A program made the position numbers and the translations under genes. Shown here piece after piece: positions 10,715 to 24,129 of a stretch of DNA of 64,000 nt (positions are counted from its first letter, which is position 1; each line of letters starts with the position of its first letter). The DNA is from Oenanthe sinensis (taxonomy: Eukaryota > Streptophyta > Magnoliopsida > Apiales > Apiaceae), in the NCBI GenBank assembly GCA_028671895.1, contig CM053794.1, forward strand, positions 42,176,501-42,240,500, in the 5' to 3' direction. The notes beneath the pieces are model-generated. The model made no database searches, was not told where the DNA came from, and saw nothing but the letters and a program-made list of their open reading frames with translations.

Positions 10715-12341
10715 GGATAAGTTGCTGGCTGAAATAAATCAACTGTTTGAAGTCACATAGTTACAACGAGTGTGTGTGCAATTTAATTTGTTTTTTCTTT
10801 TGTTTATTCAAAGTTGATTAGTGTAGTAGTAGCATGCGATCAACTAACTAGCCTAACATAAATTGTTATTCGTTCTTTAATTATTTGTTTTCAGCAATGC
10901 TGCAGTATATGAAGTATATACATCTAAAGTTCCAGAAACTCATGTATGCTGTTTGATTTCACTATCTTCATAAATAAAAAATAATTCTGATGTTTTTTAC
11001 GGTTATACTTGCTTTTTGCAAGAGAATAAGTTACTTATGTTGTACACTAAATTCTCGATAAATGAATATTCAAAAAATTAAGAACTTCAATTAAATAATA
11101 ATTATTTTCGGTCCCGACTTGGATCAATGAGATAAATTAATATTATCACTAAATACATAAGATAATAATTTTTGGAGAAATCCTTGAAGGCCCTATATAA
11201 ATATAAAATAATAATTTATTAAAAATATTAACTTTTTCATATATAACACATAATACTTAAATATTTTTCCATCCCTAATTATATGAAGGACGTAGATCCC
11301 TAATATTTATATGAATTATAATAGTTTAATCTGCATTGTCTAGTACATGTGTTTAATTTTATAATAAAATCGTTAATCCTCTCGATAAATCGTGTTAGAA
11401 TCAATTAATTAACACTTGTATCAATATATATAATTTATTATGGTTGTTCATATGCATACGGTACTGGGTTTTGAATAAAAAATTTATTTGATATGAAATA
11501 TTGTGTAAATTAATAAATATTAATTTATTGATAAAATAATAAAATTTTCCGTGCCCAAAATATTAATTTATAGATGTTTTACTGTATACATATTTGGGAA
11601 ATCTTATAAGTGACTTATAAATTAGAAATTACATACAAATTCTAACTTATAAGTTATTTATAAGATAAGTCAAACGGATCTCATTCGTCCCTCTCCTCTC
11701 CCACATCAACCCCCGGGCGGTAATTAACCAATTTAACAGAAACTCAAAACAAATTTATACCCTTGATTCACCATCACCGTCGAAATCCTTTAACATTCAG
11801 CTTTAAATTTTTATCACGAAAAAATATAATCAAATTCCAAGTTACCCTCCATCAAGAAATTTAAAATTTGCAACTATATTTCCAAAAGAGGGACAGGAAT
11901 ACCATTTCGTTATTAGTCAGCAGAGAAGTAGCTGGGGCAGTATCCATTAAGATATAGCTCTTTTTAGTTCACAACCTGCCTATATTCCTAAAAACAAAAA
12001 AAAAATGTCTAATTTTTACATATAAGATGCAGTGGAGGATACATAGCATCTACGATTCTTGTTTAATCTATTGTTAGACTTGCAGGACACCTGACAAGTT
12101 GTTTAACTCTTATGGAGCACATAGGGTAAAATAGAAGAACAATTAAAGAACACAATAATTAACAAGTAGTGAACGAATATAAGACGTTATTGACTTGTAT
12201 GTATAAGTACCAAGGTTTTACATATTTATAGATAAAATCACATTCTTTTAGAAAAGGAAAAAACTACTGCAATTTCAGGTTCAAAATTGATAATACGTAC
12301 ACATCTACAACAGTAAATTTTGTAGTTATGCTGCTATATGA
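10715..12341. other. Intergenic, AT-rich
   Basis: Begins with the 3' UTR of the TIR gene. A short imperfect palindrome at about 11598-11664 (cttataagtgacttataa / ttataagttatttataag) could be a foldback MITE remnant. No NB-ARC/LRR coding and no other gene seen. Confidence 0.4.
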
Positions 12342-15300
12342 TTATATTTCTGCTTTCTGCAATAAATCTCGATATGCTTCTTCTTTCCTGCTGAAGCTAT
12401 CATTCTTAGTCAAGAAACTGTTATACCACATGGCAGAAAGCTTGGGGATACGATCAAGTGTGTGGGGATCGACATAGTACAATCCGAATCTCGCATCATA
12501 TCCAGATACCCATTCAAAATCATCCAGCAGTGTCCATGCAAAATACCCACGCACATCAGCACCATTCCTATCATTACAAAATCGAAAATGCTTTAAAGTG
12601 TGTTGAACAGTTTCCCCAGAATATATACCTTACTGGTTTGCATTAGACCTTGCTATTTTGTAGTATGTTTGGATATTTCTGTTTAACGGATAAGTTAAGA
12701 AGTTTTCTTTAGAGGGGAAAACAAAAGCCAAAAGGGATTATGTTTCAGTACGTAGGGAACTTGGAATACAATCTGAAGTAATATAATCACCTAATTGCTC
12801 GGGCCAAAGAAGCAAGGTATGCTTTATGATATTCAATTCGCTTTGTGTCGTTTAGTATGTCTTTTACTAGGACATTTTCTCCTTGTGGTGCGGAATAACC
12901 TGCAGAAGTAATTTACAAAATTCAGTCTTTCACATGTAGTTCAACATCATATATTTTCTCTAAATATGTTAAGAAAACAATCCTCTCAATTTAAGATCCT
13001 GGATCTTTGGCCTAGTTTTCATGAAATGCTATAGGGAGTTTACATAATTAACTCTCAAAATTTTATAAATGAATTTCTGTCGGAACTGAGGCATTCACAA
13101 AGCAGAATTCACATAATTAAGACACATGACACAAGTCAAACAATCAAAACGAGCAATAGTTAGGAAATTGATATGCTCCAACTGACTCCTACAGAGCTTT
13201 TCTATTAAATCTGGCATTCAGTTTAATATTCACATGAAACTAGGTGCAAGTGGTTTAATAGTGTATGTAGAAATTTTAGTGTCCTGCTCAGAAAGTTCGG
13301 TTCAGTAAAATCCATTTGTCAAAATACAGGAACACAACTTGTAAGTGATGAAAGTACAAAAACAACAAAAACTCACCATTTTCAGTTATATACATAGGTA
13401 TGTTATTATATCTTTCCTTAACATAGTCAACAATCTCCTCCATGCCTCTTGGTACCACACTCATTCCATCAACTGCAGTCTTTTAAAGCACCAAAGAAAA
13501 AATGTTAAGCATACAAAAGAGACCTATAGACTGCAGCGAAAAATAAACAGACGAAGCTTTGACAAAAACAAGTATGCAAAAACACACACACATGGGTTTA
13601 GCCAGCATGATAGGACTGAGGTAAATTGACCTTGCTGAATTTGCAATTATGTGTGTGTGTGTTACAGCTACTATAAATTATATTAAAATCTTTGGCTGCG
13701 CTTAAATTGCAATATGTGTATTCATTTAAATTTTTAAATGCGCTACCTACGCCCACACATACCGGATCTCCTATTGGGATACCATCTCGATCTGTTTTCG
13801 TCTGTTGATATCCTTTAATGGCATGGTCAGCCCCTTCTGTGCAATTAGAATAGATGCAATCCTCAGAGTAAAGAGTTGTGTAGTGGTTAAGCCCAATGAA
13901 GTCAATACTGCCTTTTACATACTCAATCTCCTCTAAGGAAAATTGAGGCAATTCGCTCCCAAGATATTGGTGCATTTCTGCCGGATAATCACCAAATACT
14001 AGGGGATCCAGAACCCTGATTGCATAAAGATTATTCATGTCGTGATAAAAAATAAATGTATTTTTTGATATTTAGGTCTAATCAACAGATTTTAAAGGTG
14101 ATCAATGTCCTAATTTGTAATAAGCATTCTAATACTTTATATTTCAAATCAGAGGCTTACCAACCAGTAGTGAATGTCAAGGCCCTACTTGCAGCATCAA
14201 TATCGATCTTTTTATCTGTCATTGGTTCAAAATTAGTTCCACAAATGACAATCCCTATAGAACCACCTTGTGCCTGCATCAACATAATTTGAATTTCACA
14301 TAAAAGGAACACATATTTTTTTTCTTAAGGAATTATGTATGTATATAATCCCACAACATTGTACAATTAGATTATAAGGACACCTGAAATTGCTCATGGT
14401 ATAGTTTGGCAGCCTTGGCATGGCTGAGTACCATGTTGTGCATCGCAATAAGAGGCTCCACATCTGAATTTCCAACAAAGCAGTTACCAAAAGGGGGTGA
14501 ACAATGACGTGGAGGATAAACGCCTCCTATATAGGCATTTAGAATGAATAAGTCTGGTTCATTGATTGTCATCCAATGCTTTACCCGATCACCAAAACTT
14601 TTAAAACAAATTTCTGCAAAATGAGCAAAATCCTCTCTGCAATATAGCACACACACACATATATATATATTATATTATTATTGTTATTTAGAATTCCAAT
14701 TCTGTATGATTCTCTTTCCTTTATACTGAAATTATTCCATGTCCTGTTCAAATTCAGCTTACTGTATAAGAGGACTCAGCCAAGCGCCATACTGGTCCTG
14801 GAGTTCTTGAGGATGGTCGTGATGACTAAGTGTTACAAATGGTTTGATCCCTACATCACATATAATAAAATCAACCATTTAAACAATGTTATCCCCGACT
14901 TGGTATTCAAAATTGTGAGAGTTGTGGATATAAAGTTGTCGAAATTTTTTAACTGTACCTTTCACTAAGAGGTTATCAATAATTTTATCATAGAACTTAA
15001 TCCCAGCCAGATTCACTTCTCCAAATCTTCCCCCTGAAGAGGATATATATATATAAATTATATATTTTATGTGATCTTATGAGCACCATTGATAAGATTC
15101 AAATGCAATAAAGAAAGTGGATTAATGAAGAGAGTCAAGAATACATACTAGGTAGAACTCTGGACCAAGATATCGAGAATCTGTATGCATTCACCCCAAG
15201 AGAATGCAGAATTTGGATGTCTTCCTACAATTTTTACAGAAGTCACAAAAACTTTGTCAAAATTTCTTTACGACCTGCAATTTATTTTTCTTTCTTCCAA

Positions 15301-15971
15301 ATAACATGTGAAGTTGATGATTAATTAGTACCAGATAACGATGGTAATGATCATCACATATATCGCCATTTTGTCCATTTAATACGTTACCTAGTGCAAA
15401 GTTTATAGATAACAGGATAAACACAAAATAATTAATATCACCTCCGTGCACAATCACATACTCTGCTACATTGTACTTTGCAGTTGGACTCATTTTCAAA
15501 TTGCAACAATTTAATTAAAATAAAGTGAAATAAAAAGTAGTACAGTAATATTGAATTTCACATTCATGCAAATGGGCTCACCAAAGCCAAATGATAAGAA
15601 AAATTAAATTAGTTGGGTACCATCTATATGGGTGAAAACATCCCAGTTACTGAGACCTTTACCATCTGCAAGATATCCTCCTTCAATCTGCAGCAGACCA
15701 AAATATATAAACTTTTTAACACAATAATTGTAATGAGGACTTGAGAGATTATATACTACAAGATCGAAACAAGAAAAGAGAGAAAAAGCAATGAAGAAGC
15801 TAGACTAGCCTGATAAGAGGAAGTGGCAGTTCCAAAAAGAAACCCATGTGGAAACTCTGATCTTCTAATCTCTTCTTCTTCTTCAACTCCATCGGAGCTT
15901 AAACAAAGATGGACATGGAAGATAACAGTAGTAAGAAGAAAGATGATGTTGAGAAGATGAGGGGTACTCTT
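12342..15971 (-). CDS. GH1 beta-glucosidase, BGLU45/46/47-like (possible start defect)
   Basis: Retaining glycosidase that removes glucose from aryl glucosides; the BGLU45-47 clade acts on monolignol glucosides in the wall. Exons: 1 open frame 15971-15810; 2 15687-15621; 3 15390-15332; 4 15224-15149; 5 15033-14959; 6 14850-14763; 7 14636-14384; 8 14273-14161; 9 14015-13763; 10 13479-13377; 11 12899-12791; 12 12567-12342. Phases agree throughout; exons 2-12 give 473 aa. The acid/base Glu is in TINEPD (exon 7) and the nucleophile Glu in YITENG (exons 10-11). Exon 1 has a hydrophobic signal peptide then FPHGFLFGTATSSYQ, but no ATG in frame: a TAG lies at 15974-15972 and the nearby ATG (15988) is in another frame that stops at 15899. 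Intron 1 has a GC donor. Either a 1-nt deletion, an unseen upstream exon, or an assembly error. Confidence 0.88.
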
Positions 15972-15988
15972 CTAGTCTTCTTTTTCAT

Positions 15989-18148
15989 GTTTGGTAGTTG
16001 CAACTTAATTTGCAAGTAAATGGCTAGCTAGTTGGCTAGTTGCTCAAGTAAATTAAGGTTTATCAGATTATGTTTGGTAAATGTCTCCAGTATATTGTAA
16101 GGTGCTGGTTGGGTTATGGCTAGTTGCTAGTCAAAGCAATCGGATATGAATATGTTGATATCTGTATTTGAATCGAGAAATTTTTAAAGGTTAATATCCG
16201 AATCCGATTTTTAATAATTTTTTTAAATTTATATTAAAAGTTCAAAAAAATTGCAAAATAAATATTAAAATTTTAATTTAATTTTTTAAAAATTGAGTTA
16301 AGAGTTAAAGGGAATTAAGTCTATTTTTTTTAAAAAAATAACTTTTATTTATCTTTTCAATCTAATTTTGTTATCTTTATAATATTAAACTCAAATGATA
16401 TTTTTATATATATCTATAATATTTTTACAATTATATAAAATTTGTATAAATATATTATTTAATGAATATATATATACAGAGTACAAAACTAATAGAATAT
16501 ATATATATATATTAAATATCATATATATTTAATTTCGGATTTTTAGGATACGAATATGCTTATATCTGTATTTGTATCCGAAACTGTCGGATTTAGATAC
16601 GGATAATATCCGGTTTGTCTCGGATACATATAATATCCTATTTATCTCAAATACGAATACAGATATTCCGGACGGATATCGAATTATTCATAATTTTTTA
16701 CGGCAATCAAAACAACTTATAAAAAAACGGAGGGACGCGACATAATGGCCCAAGTCAAAATAATGAACCCAAAAAATTGGTCAACTAAACTCATCCGTCT
16801 CTCAAGCAGTCAAAAGTACGCTCGTTGAAAATTGAAATCAGGAGTGGGCTTTGGTAATTACAATACCTTTGTAAACCATATATAACGCCCAATAGGCCAA
16901 TGCCATGTAGTATTTCAAAATGGTCTACAGGGTCTTTTCTAGAATGTTGGCACGTTCAAACTTTCATGTCTATAATTTTCTGAAAATCAACGCAACAGTA
17001 AAGGAGATACCTGTACTTTTTTTTTTGAATTAAAATATCTGTACTTTTAAAAACTACTCGTTTTTTTTAAATAACTGTAATTATTATTATAAATATAGAT
17101 TATGAGAAAAATTATGTATAAAACATAATATTTGGTCAAAAAGATAATTATAAGAAATGAAAGCAGGTCCGTGACAAGCAAATGTTATTAATCATTTATT
17201 AGTTATAATTTTCTTGTAAATAGAGAAAAACTCCAAAAATATTCATGAATAGATGACGTAGTAGTCCCCTTAATTCACAAACATTAAAAATCTAGTAAGT
17301 ATCTCATACAAAATATCAATTTATAAAAGTTGGGACCATCGAAATTTGACATCATGCTAAAATGATTATTTAAATTTAATAATCATTTCGATTTGAAACA
17401 GATAGAGTACTTTTTATTGATTTGAAAAAATCATTTCGAAATCAGTTCAAAAGATTCTATTCTAACCCACCCAGATGCTCATTTCTCTGTAATAGTAGAA
17501 AGGTTAATGTGTAAAAATAGAATGGTGAATAGTAAGACGTGAAGGACAAAGCATATTCATATAGAGCTGATGATGGAATGGAAAATTCCAGAGTCCGAAA
17601 ATTATTTTTCAAAATTATTTTTAAAAAATACTTGTATAATTTTAATTTGTTATCAAAATAATAAATGAGATGGATTTTTTGTGCATTCAAATTATATACG
17701 AATTAAAATTTTCTATTTTAACACGTTATTACTGTCACGTCATTTTAAAAAATATTTTAAAAATTTTGTTTGATTCTCTGTCATTACTATAATGAAATAT
17801 TCACATAGGAGTACGACACATATCCCACATTCAGTTCTTTGCTCTTCATAGTAAAGAATAAATGTTGTTACGTTTATAAATAAACATGTACACATATATA
17901 GCTAGTTTCGAAATAGCTATAGGTACGACTCTAGCTGACAACGCAATTAATTCGTTAATTAAATTCACTGCTATGCAACACGAAATACCAGGTATTGTAT
18001 TCTTAACACCTCCACGTATACCACAGGCATGCAGAGCAAGGGCACTCTAAACAAAAATTAAAAAATTGTATATATATAACTACTTAATAGAAGGAGTATA
18101 TCTATCTATACTTTCAGTCTCAATAATATCTAGGTTCATTGTATAGCA
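15989..18148. other. Divergent intergenic between beta-glucosidase and ABCG9
   Basis: No gene seen. 16137-16690 contains repeated 'ggatatgaatat', 'gatatctgtatttg' and 'ggataatatcc' words in both orientations, the look of a degraded foldback transposon with a very AT-rich core (16240-16540). The stretch 17450-17700 is AT-rich without coding features. A run gtatatatataact near 18068-18080 could be the ABCG9 TATA box. Confidence 0.4.
16137..16690. repeat. Probable degraded foldback repeat
   Basis: The ends carry related words in opposite orientation (tcggatatgaatatg...gatatctgtatttg at the left; caaatacgaatacagatattccgg...cggatatcg at the right). Exact ends and a target duplication could not be fixed. 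Confidence 0.4.
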
Positions 18149-20963
18149 ATGGAGGAGAAGATAGATGTAGAATCACAAACACAAGATGATTCCTCCACCG
18201 CTTTGTTTTTCAAGCCAAACCGTCCTGTTACATTGAAGGTAATTTAGTTATACCTATATTACTATTTTATGGATTTTTTTATCTTTATCTTTTGAATTTC
18301 GATAGTAATAATCAATTGAGATAATCTCATTTTCGATACATGCATGTTTACTTGATTTATATATACAGCCTTCATGTGAGTTCTTGAAATATATATTTTT
18401 TTGAATAAATTTAAGCTCCGCACCTACAAGAACTAGGGTTTCTTGATTTTTTTTATTTAAAAAATGTCATTCAATTCTCGGCTATAAATATATGGAGAGC
18501 AAGGAATATATAAACCCCATTATGGTCCTCAAGATTACTTGTAATTATATAATTATGATGTTTACTGAGTACTACTATTTATGTGTACATTAATATTATA
18601 ATGATTGCTGCAAATTAGTTTCTTATAATTGCACTTGTTAGTAATTGCTTTTAAGTGCTAGTGTTGCAAGAATTATGATCTGATTATAAATATACATATC
18701 TACAGTTTGAGGATATTGTCTACAAGATTAAAATCCCGAAAGTAGGAGGAATTTTTAAGAAGCGGCGAAAATCTGAGGAGAAAATTATCTTAAATGGAAT
18801 CACAGGCTCTGTGCTGCCGGGTGAAATGCTGGCCATGCTAGGCCCTTCAGGCAGTGGCAAAACAACCCTCTTAACTGCATTGGGGGGTCGTCTTGGCGGA
18901 AAACTCAGTGGAACTATAACATTTAATGGCAAGCCCTTTTCAAATTCAATGAAACGAAACACCGGATTTGTGACACAAGATGATGTCATGTACCCACACT
19001 TAACTGTAACTGAGACACTTGTATACACTGCTCTTCTCCGGTTGCCTAGTAGTATCACTAAACAAGAGAAGGCAACACATGCACAAGATGTTATCACTCA
19101 GCTTGGATTAAACAAGTGCAAAAACAGCATTATAGGAGATGCACTTCTTAGAGGAGTGTCAGGGGGAGAACGTAAGAGGGTCAGCATTGGACAAGAAATG
19201 CTTATAAATCCAAGCGTACTTTTTCTTGATGAGCCAACTTCAGGTCTTGATTCGACCACAGCTCAAAGAATTGTATCAACGTTATGGGATTTGGCATGTG
19301 GAGGAAGAACTGTGGTGATGACAATCCACCAACCTTCCAGCAGATTGTTTTACATGTTTCACAAAGTGTTGCTCCTATCTGAAGGCAATACTATGTATTA
19401 TGGCAAGGGAGAAGAAGCTATGAATTACTTCTCGAGCATTGGATATGCCCCATCAGTTACTATGAACCCTTCAGATTTCTTGCTAGATCTAGCAAATGGT
19501 ATGAAATATACAAGTGTCCAAGTTACCATATGCACAGTGGTGTTTTGAATTTTTAATCTTAGCTCACGTCAAGATTTCTAGTTGGATGTTCTAATTCAAA
19601 TGAAAATTGATATTGTGTAGGGATTGTATCAGGAAATTCGGGGGAGGATCAGAGTACTACGAAGCAGAGTTTAATTTCTTCTTTCAAGAGTAATAAAGCT
19701 GAAAATTTGAAAGCAGAAATGCAACAATCTTCTGATGGTCACATGCAAATTGTTCCTGATGATAAAAAGTTTTCTAGGTGGAGCACAAGTTGGTGGCAGC
19801 AATTCACAGTGTTGCTCAGTAGAGGGTTGAAAGAAAGAAAACATGAATCTTTTTCAGCTCTTAAGATCGGACAGGTGCTTGTTGTATCTTTTCTTACTGG
19901 ATTACTTTGGTGGAAATCTGATATAGCTCACATACAAGATGAGGTCAGTTATCTTTCACTACAAAACATTTTGACCTTTAAGGTTTATGATCTCCTCATG
20001 TCCCAATTTTTGGAACCGTGAATAGATAGAGAAGTAAGAACTATAATTTTATGATTTGGGACCAATAAAAAGGAGGAAAAAGACTTGGTTATACTTTTTG
20101 TACTTTTGCATTCCCTGAGTAAAGTTGTACACTAACAGAATTTTGTATCAACTGAAGTGAACTTGTTCTTAACGCTGATCTTAACTAACGCAGCTAAGTT
20201 TAAATTCTATTATGCTACGTACTAACTACATGACACGTTTTCAAGTTTCAACAATACTCCAGTTTTAAAAGTTTAGAAATTAATTTTCCTGTTTTTTGGT
20301 AAATTGCAGACTGGGCTTCTTTTCTTTTGTGCTGGGTTTTGGGGATTTTATCCTCTTTTCCAAGCTATTTTTACATTTCCACAAGAAAGAATGATGCTTG
20401 AAAAAGAGAGGGCTTCAGGAATGTACAGACTCTCGTCGTATTTCATGTCACGAGTCGTAGGTGACCTCCCCATGGAGCTTGTACTCCCAACTGTTTTCGT
20501 TGTCATAACTTACTGGATGGCAGGGCTGAAGAGAACCTCTAAAAATTTCTTTCTTACCTTGTTTTCACTACTATATAATGTACTGGTTTCTCAAGGCCTT
20601 GGACTGGCAATTGGAGCTCTGGTGATGGATCAAAAATCTGCAACAATACTGGGATCAGTTATAATGCTATCATTCCTTCTAGCAGGTGGATACTATGTTC
20701 AACATGTTCCAGCTTTCATTTCATGGATCAAGTATATTTCAACGAGCCAATACACGTACAAGCTCTTGTTAGTATCACAATACAAGTCGAAGGATACCTA
20801 CCCTTGTGGAGAGAACAAAACTTGTTTTGTCCGAGATTTTCCAAATGTAAAAACAATAGGCCTGAACGGACAACTTGTTGCAGCGATAGCATTGGGTATA
20901 ATGCTTATTGGTTACAGGCTCATAGCTTATCTTGCCCTCATGAGGATTGGAATGAAAAAGTAG
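18149..20963 (+). CDS. ABCG9: ABC transporter G family half-transporter, ABCG9-like
   Basis: Half-size WBC-type exporter (NBD followed by TMD) that works as a dimer in the plasma membrane. Exons 18149-18238, 18706-19498, 19621-19943, 20310-20963, all GT-AG with consistent phases, give 619 aa. The NBD shows Walker A GPSGSGKTT, Q-loop VTQDD, signature VSGGERKR, Walker B LFLDEPTSGLD and H-loop TIHQPS. The TMD has about six hydrophobic segments, the conserved FPQERMMLEKERASGMYRLS loop region, and GGYYVQHVP before the last extracellular loop, which carries two Cys (YPCG, KTCF). The sequence closely resembles Arabidopsis ABCG9, including the short N-terminus before 'PVTLKFE'. ABCG9 is linked to sterol/lipid export and vascular or pollen-coat functions with ABCG11/14/31; the substrate here is inferred. 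Confidence 0.95.
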
Positions 20964-22263
20964 TTGTTCAAGTTCGAAAATTTTGTCTATATTTTCTCCG
21001 GGATGTAGTTGTTAGTCTTCACGTATGAGTTATGCAGAGTTAAACTTATCTATCACTGAGAAATAATTGTAGTGAAAATCTCCTTGAATGTTATTAGGAA
21101 TTTTGATGTGTGATAGTATTTTAGGTTAATATATTTTGAGATTATCTAATGAACTGCCACTCTATCACTATTATGAATTTATGATTTGTGATTTGTTCTT
21201 ACAAACGGAGGATGCATGTGAAAAGCCCAATTGGCAAGGGCCATGTCTTCATGGGCTATCTTTATGTTGGGTTTGTGAGAGTTAAGTTTGTTATGGTAAT
21301 TTCAAAGAGCAAGAGATAAATGGCGCTCAACAATATGCATGTGATGTGAGGTAGTATATAATGACTGATTGAAAAAAAAAATTATATACTCAAACATAAT
21401 TTAAATGCATGTGAGGTACATGTATCCTAAAAAATGGCTAATTATATATTTTGTTTTTAACATGTCATAACTTATAACATATATGCAGGTTAATTATATT
21501 TATATAAAAAAACAAAAACTACTAGAAAAAGGAACGTGCTATCTCAATCTTGATTCTATTTAATGGTAAACACATTTCCGATCACTCACATATATAAACC
21601 TGATCGGTGTGTTTCAGCCCACCAAACGTTGGATTATTAACGGCAACGGCGGGTACTGACCATAATTATTAATGACAAATACAATTTTCACCCTAAAAAT
21701 GCAATTCGATTGATAGGCAATTTGAGCTTGCATGTTTTAAAAAGCCTGAGAAAAAAATACATATATAATTATTCAAAAGATTAAAAAACAGTGTTCACAA
21801 TTAATTAAGTATATAATGTAGTGGCAATAAGATTAGAGAAACATCCTCTTCTCAATATCAACTCAACAAATATCTATTTAAGAAACGTGCGGTATACGTA
21901 TGTATCTCGATCTTATTCTCATGTATAAAGATGAATGTCAACAGATTGATAAATTAAGCTGAATGTAATCACTATTTTGTGGTACAACTGTGACTATATA
22001 TGTGGCATACTTTCACCCTTTGTGTACATGCATTTGTTTGTTTACCTATTGATAGAAATGAAACATAGAAAAAAAAATCAAGGTCGAAATAAAAAAAAAT
22101 AAAAAAAAGTATTTAACTTTTTGTAAATAATCAAGACTTCGAATATTATTACTTAATTCATTAATTTTTTATGATGAATTTAACTTAAAAAAGAGTATCG
22201 CCGACTTTTATACCATCCTTTCATGCACCGACTTCAGCAAAAAAAATAAAAAATATATATATA

Positions 22264-22432
22264 CACAAGTCCGGGCTTCTTTTACGAGTCGAGGGGGCTA
22301 AAAGTGCAAGGGAAGTTACGGGCTTAAGTTATAACTACGCTTAGTTGAGAAAGGCAGTCTGATTCCGATAGCCTTTACCTGAACGCTCCGTTCTCGATCG
22401 ATCAAGCAGCGTGTACATTCCAACCTAACCAT
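22264..22432. other. GC-rich island, possible organelle-DNA insertion
   Basis: About 170 bases of balanced composition (for example gagaaaggcagtctgattcc and tttacctgaacgctccgttc) stand out from flanks that are mostly A and T. Composition and wording resemble plant mitochondrial intergenic DNA. No ORF. A database match was not possible here. Confidence 0.35.
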
Positions 22433-23854
22433 GGACCTATATATCGAGTTTGAGTATTCAGTATTTCTACTGCAAGTCACGGGCACTAGCTTAATTTTTT
22501 TATGTCATATTTTATATTTTAATTATAATATTTTTAAAATTTTCATTATTTTTTTAAAATTTCACTTTTATTCAATTACATTTAATTTGATTTAGAGTCC
22601 AACTAATTAATTAATAAAATATGGTTATAATATTTCGGTTCCACATCGAAACATGTGTGAATACTTTAGTTTATATATAATTATCAACCGACTCACTTTT
22701 TTCAATCCGATGTATCAAGTGCAACACTTTCGGACACAAAATAAGTTACACACTATTTTATTTTTGAAAAATTAACGTTAAAATAAACAATTTTCATTTA
22801 ATTCTATGACGAGGACTGGAGTGAGATTTGACGTTAACTAATTCATGTGACAACGTGATGATAAAATAATAGAAAATAAAAGGTTTAATTAGAAAATTTT
22901 GTAGAAATAAAAGTTAAATTTTACTGAAAAGAAAAATGGGTAGATAGAAATCTAAAAAATTAATCTGATACCATATGTGATTCAAGTGCATTTTGAAATC
23001 AAGTCAAACTCCGAATCTGTATCACACATAAGGTCAGAGTTCATGACCCGAATATAACAATTTAAGTAATCCACAAATCAATCACATGACTCTAGAAGAT
23101 CATGATTTATCGGTATACTTGACAGTAATACTTTATCTTTTATACTGAAATAAAATGACTCATGATTTTATTTATATAATTAAGGGTGTTATAGTAATAT
23201 TACTTGAATAAAATGACTCGTGATTTTTCAGAATAAAATAACTCAATCACTACTTTTTGTCTTTTTAAATTATTATTTTATTATATATTATATTCTTTTC
23301 ATTTTATAAAAATTCACTTTCAAATTCAATTTATATTTTATTATCTAAATTTAATTATTTTATTAAATTCACTTTTACATCCATCATTTCAAATTGAATA
23401 AAATAACTCAGAAATAAATTATCTCATGAACTCACCCATATTCGGCCATTGTGTGTGTGTGTGTGTGATAAGATATAAGAGATTCTTTTACCTTCAAGAC
23501 ACGATTCATACACGCGCATACACATATTATGAGTATGATATAAAACACATGTGATAGAGTGTTATAGTGGTAAAAAGATTTTAATATTTGTTGATAGATC
23601 AAAGTTCAACTCTTTTATTAACAATATTTTTTTAAATAAACAATAAAAAGGGTAAATTAGACATTTCAATTCATGAATAAAATGGCTCATAATTAAAATG
23701 TTTCACCAAAACCCTGTTCCGCCACTATATATATATATATACATAGATAAGAGATGTTCCAACTCAATTACACAATTCTTACCACGTATGTCAAAATTGA
23801 CAATTAATTAATTAAAATATGAAATATGTAACAAATGAGTCATGAACAGATATA

Positions 23855-24129
23855 CTCCTTCTGTCCCATTTTAATTGGCTTATTTGATTTTTGCACACAT
23901 ATTAAGAAAAAATAAATTTTATCTCTACTTTAACTATAATACTCTTCTAATTGCATTAATGTATAGGCATAAAAGATGAGTTCTTACCTTAGATAATACA
24001 AATAGTATATTACCAATGTATAATTAGTAGGGGTATAAGTGAAAGTTAAATATATATTAAAGGAAAAAAGACAGATTTTTGGGACAAACTAAAATAGAAA
24101 TCCAGCCAAATAAAATGGGACAGAGGGAG
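23855..24129. mobile_element. Stowaway MITE
   Basis: The 275-bp element begins CTCCTTCTGTCCCATTTTA and ends AAAATGGGACAGAGGGAG, inverted ends of at least 18 bp with few mismatches. TA target duplications lie at 23853-23854 and 24130-24131. This is the Stowaway (Tc1/mariner) consensus. Non-coding. Confidence 0.88.

Noticed and set aside
13345..13629. Plus-strand frame of 94 codons
   Set aside because: Antisense of beta-glucosidase exon 10 and its introns, without coding features.
18720..19097. Minus-strand frame of 125 codons
   Set aside because: Antisense of the ABCG9 nucleotide-binding domain exon.
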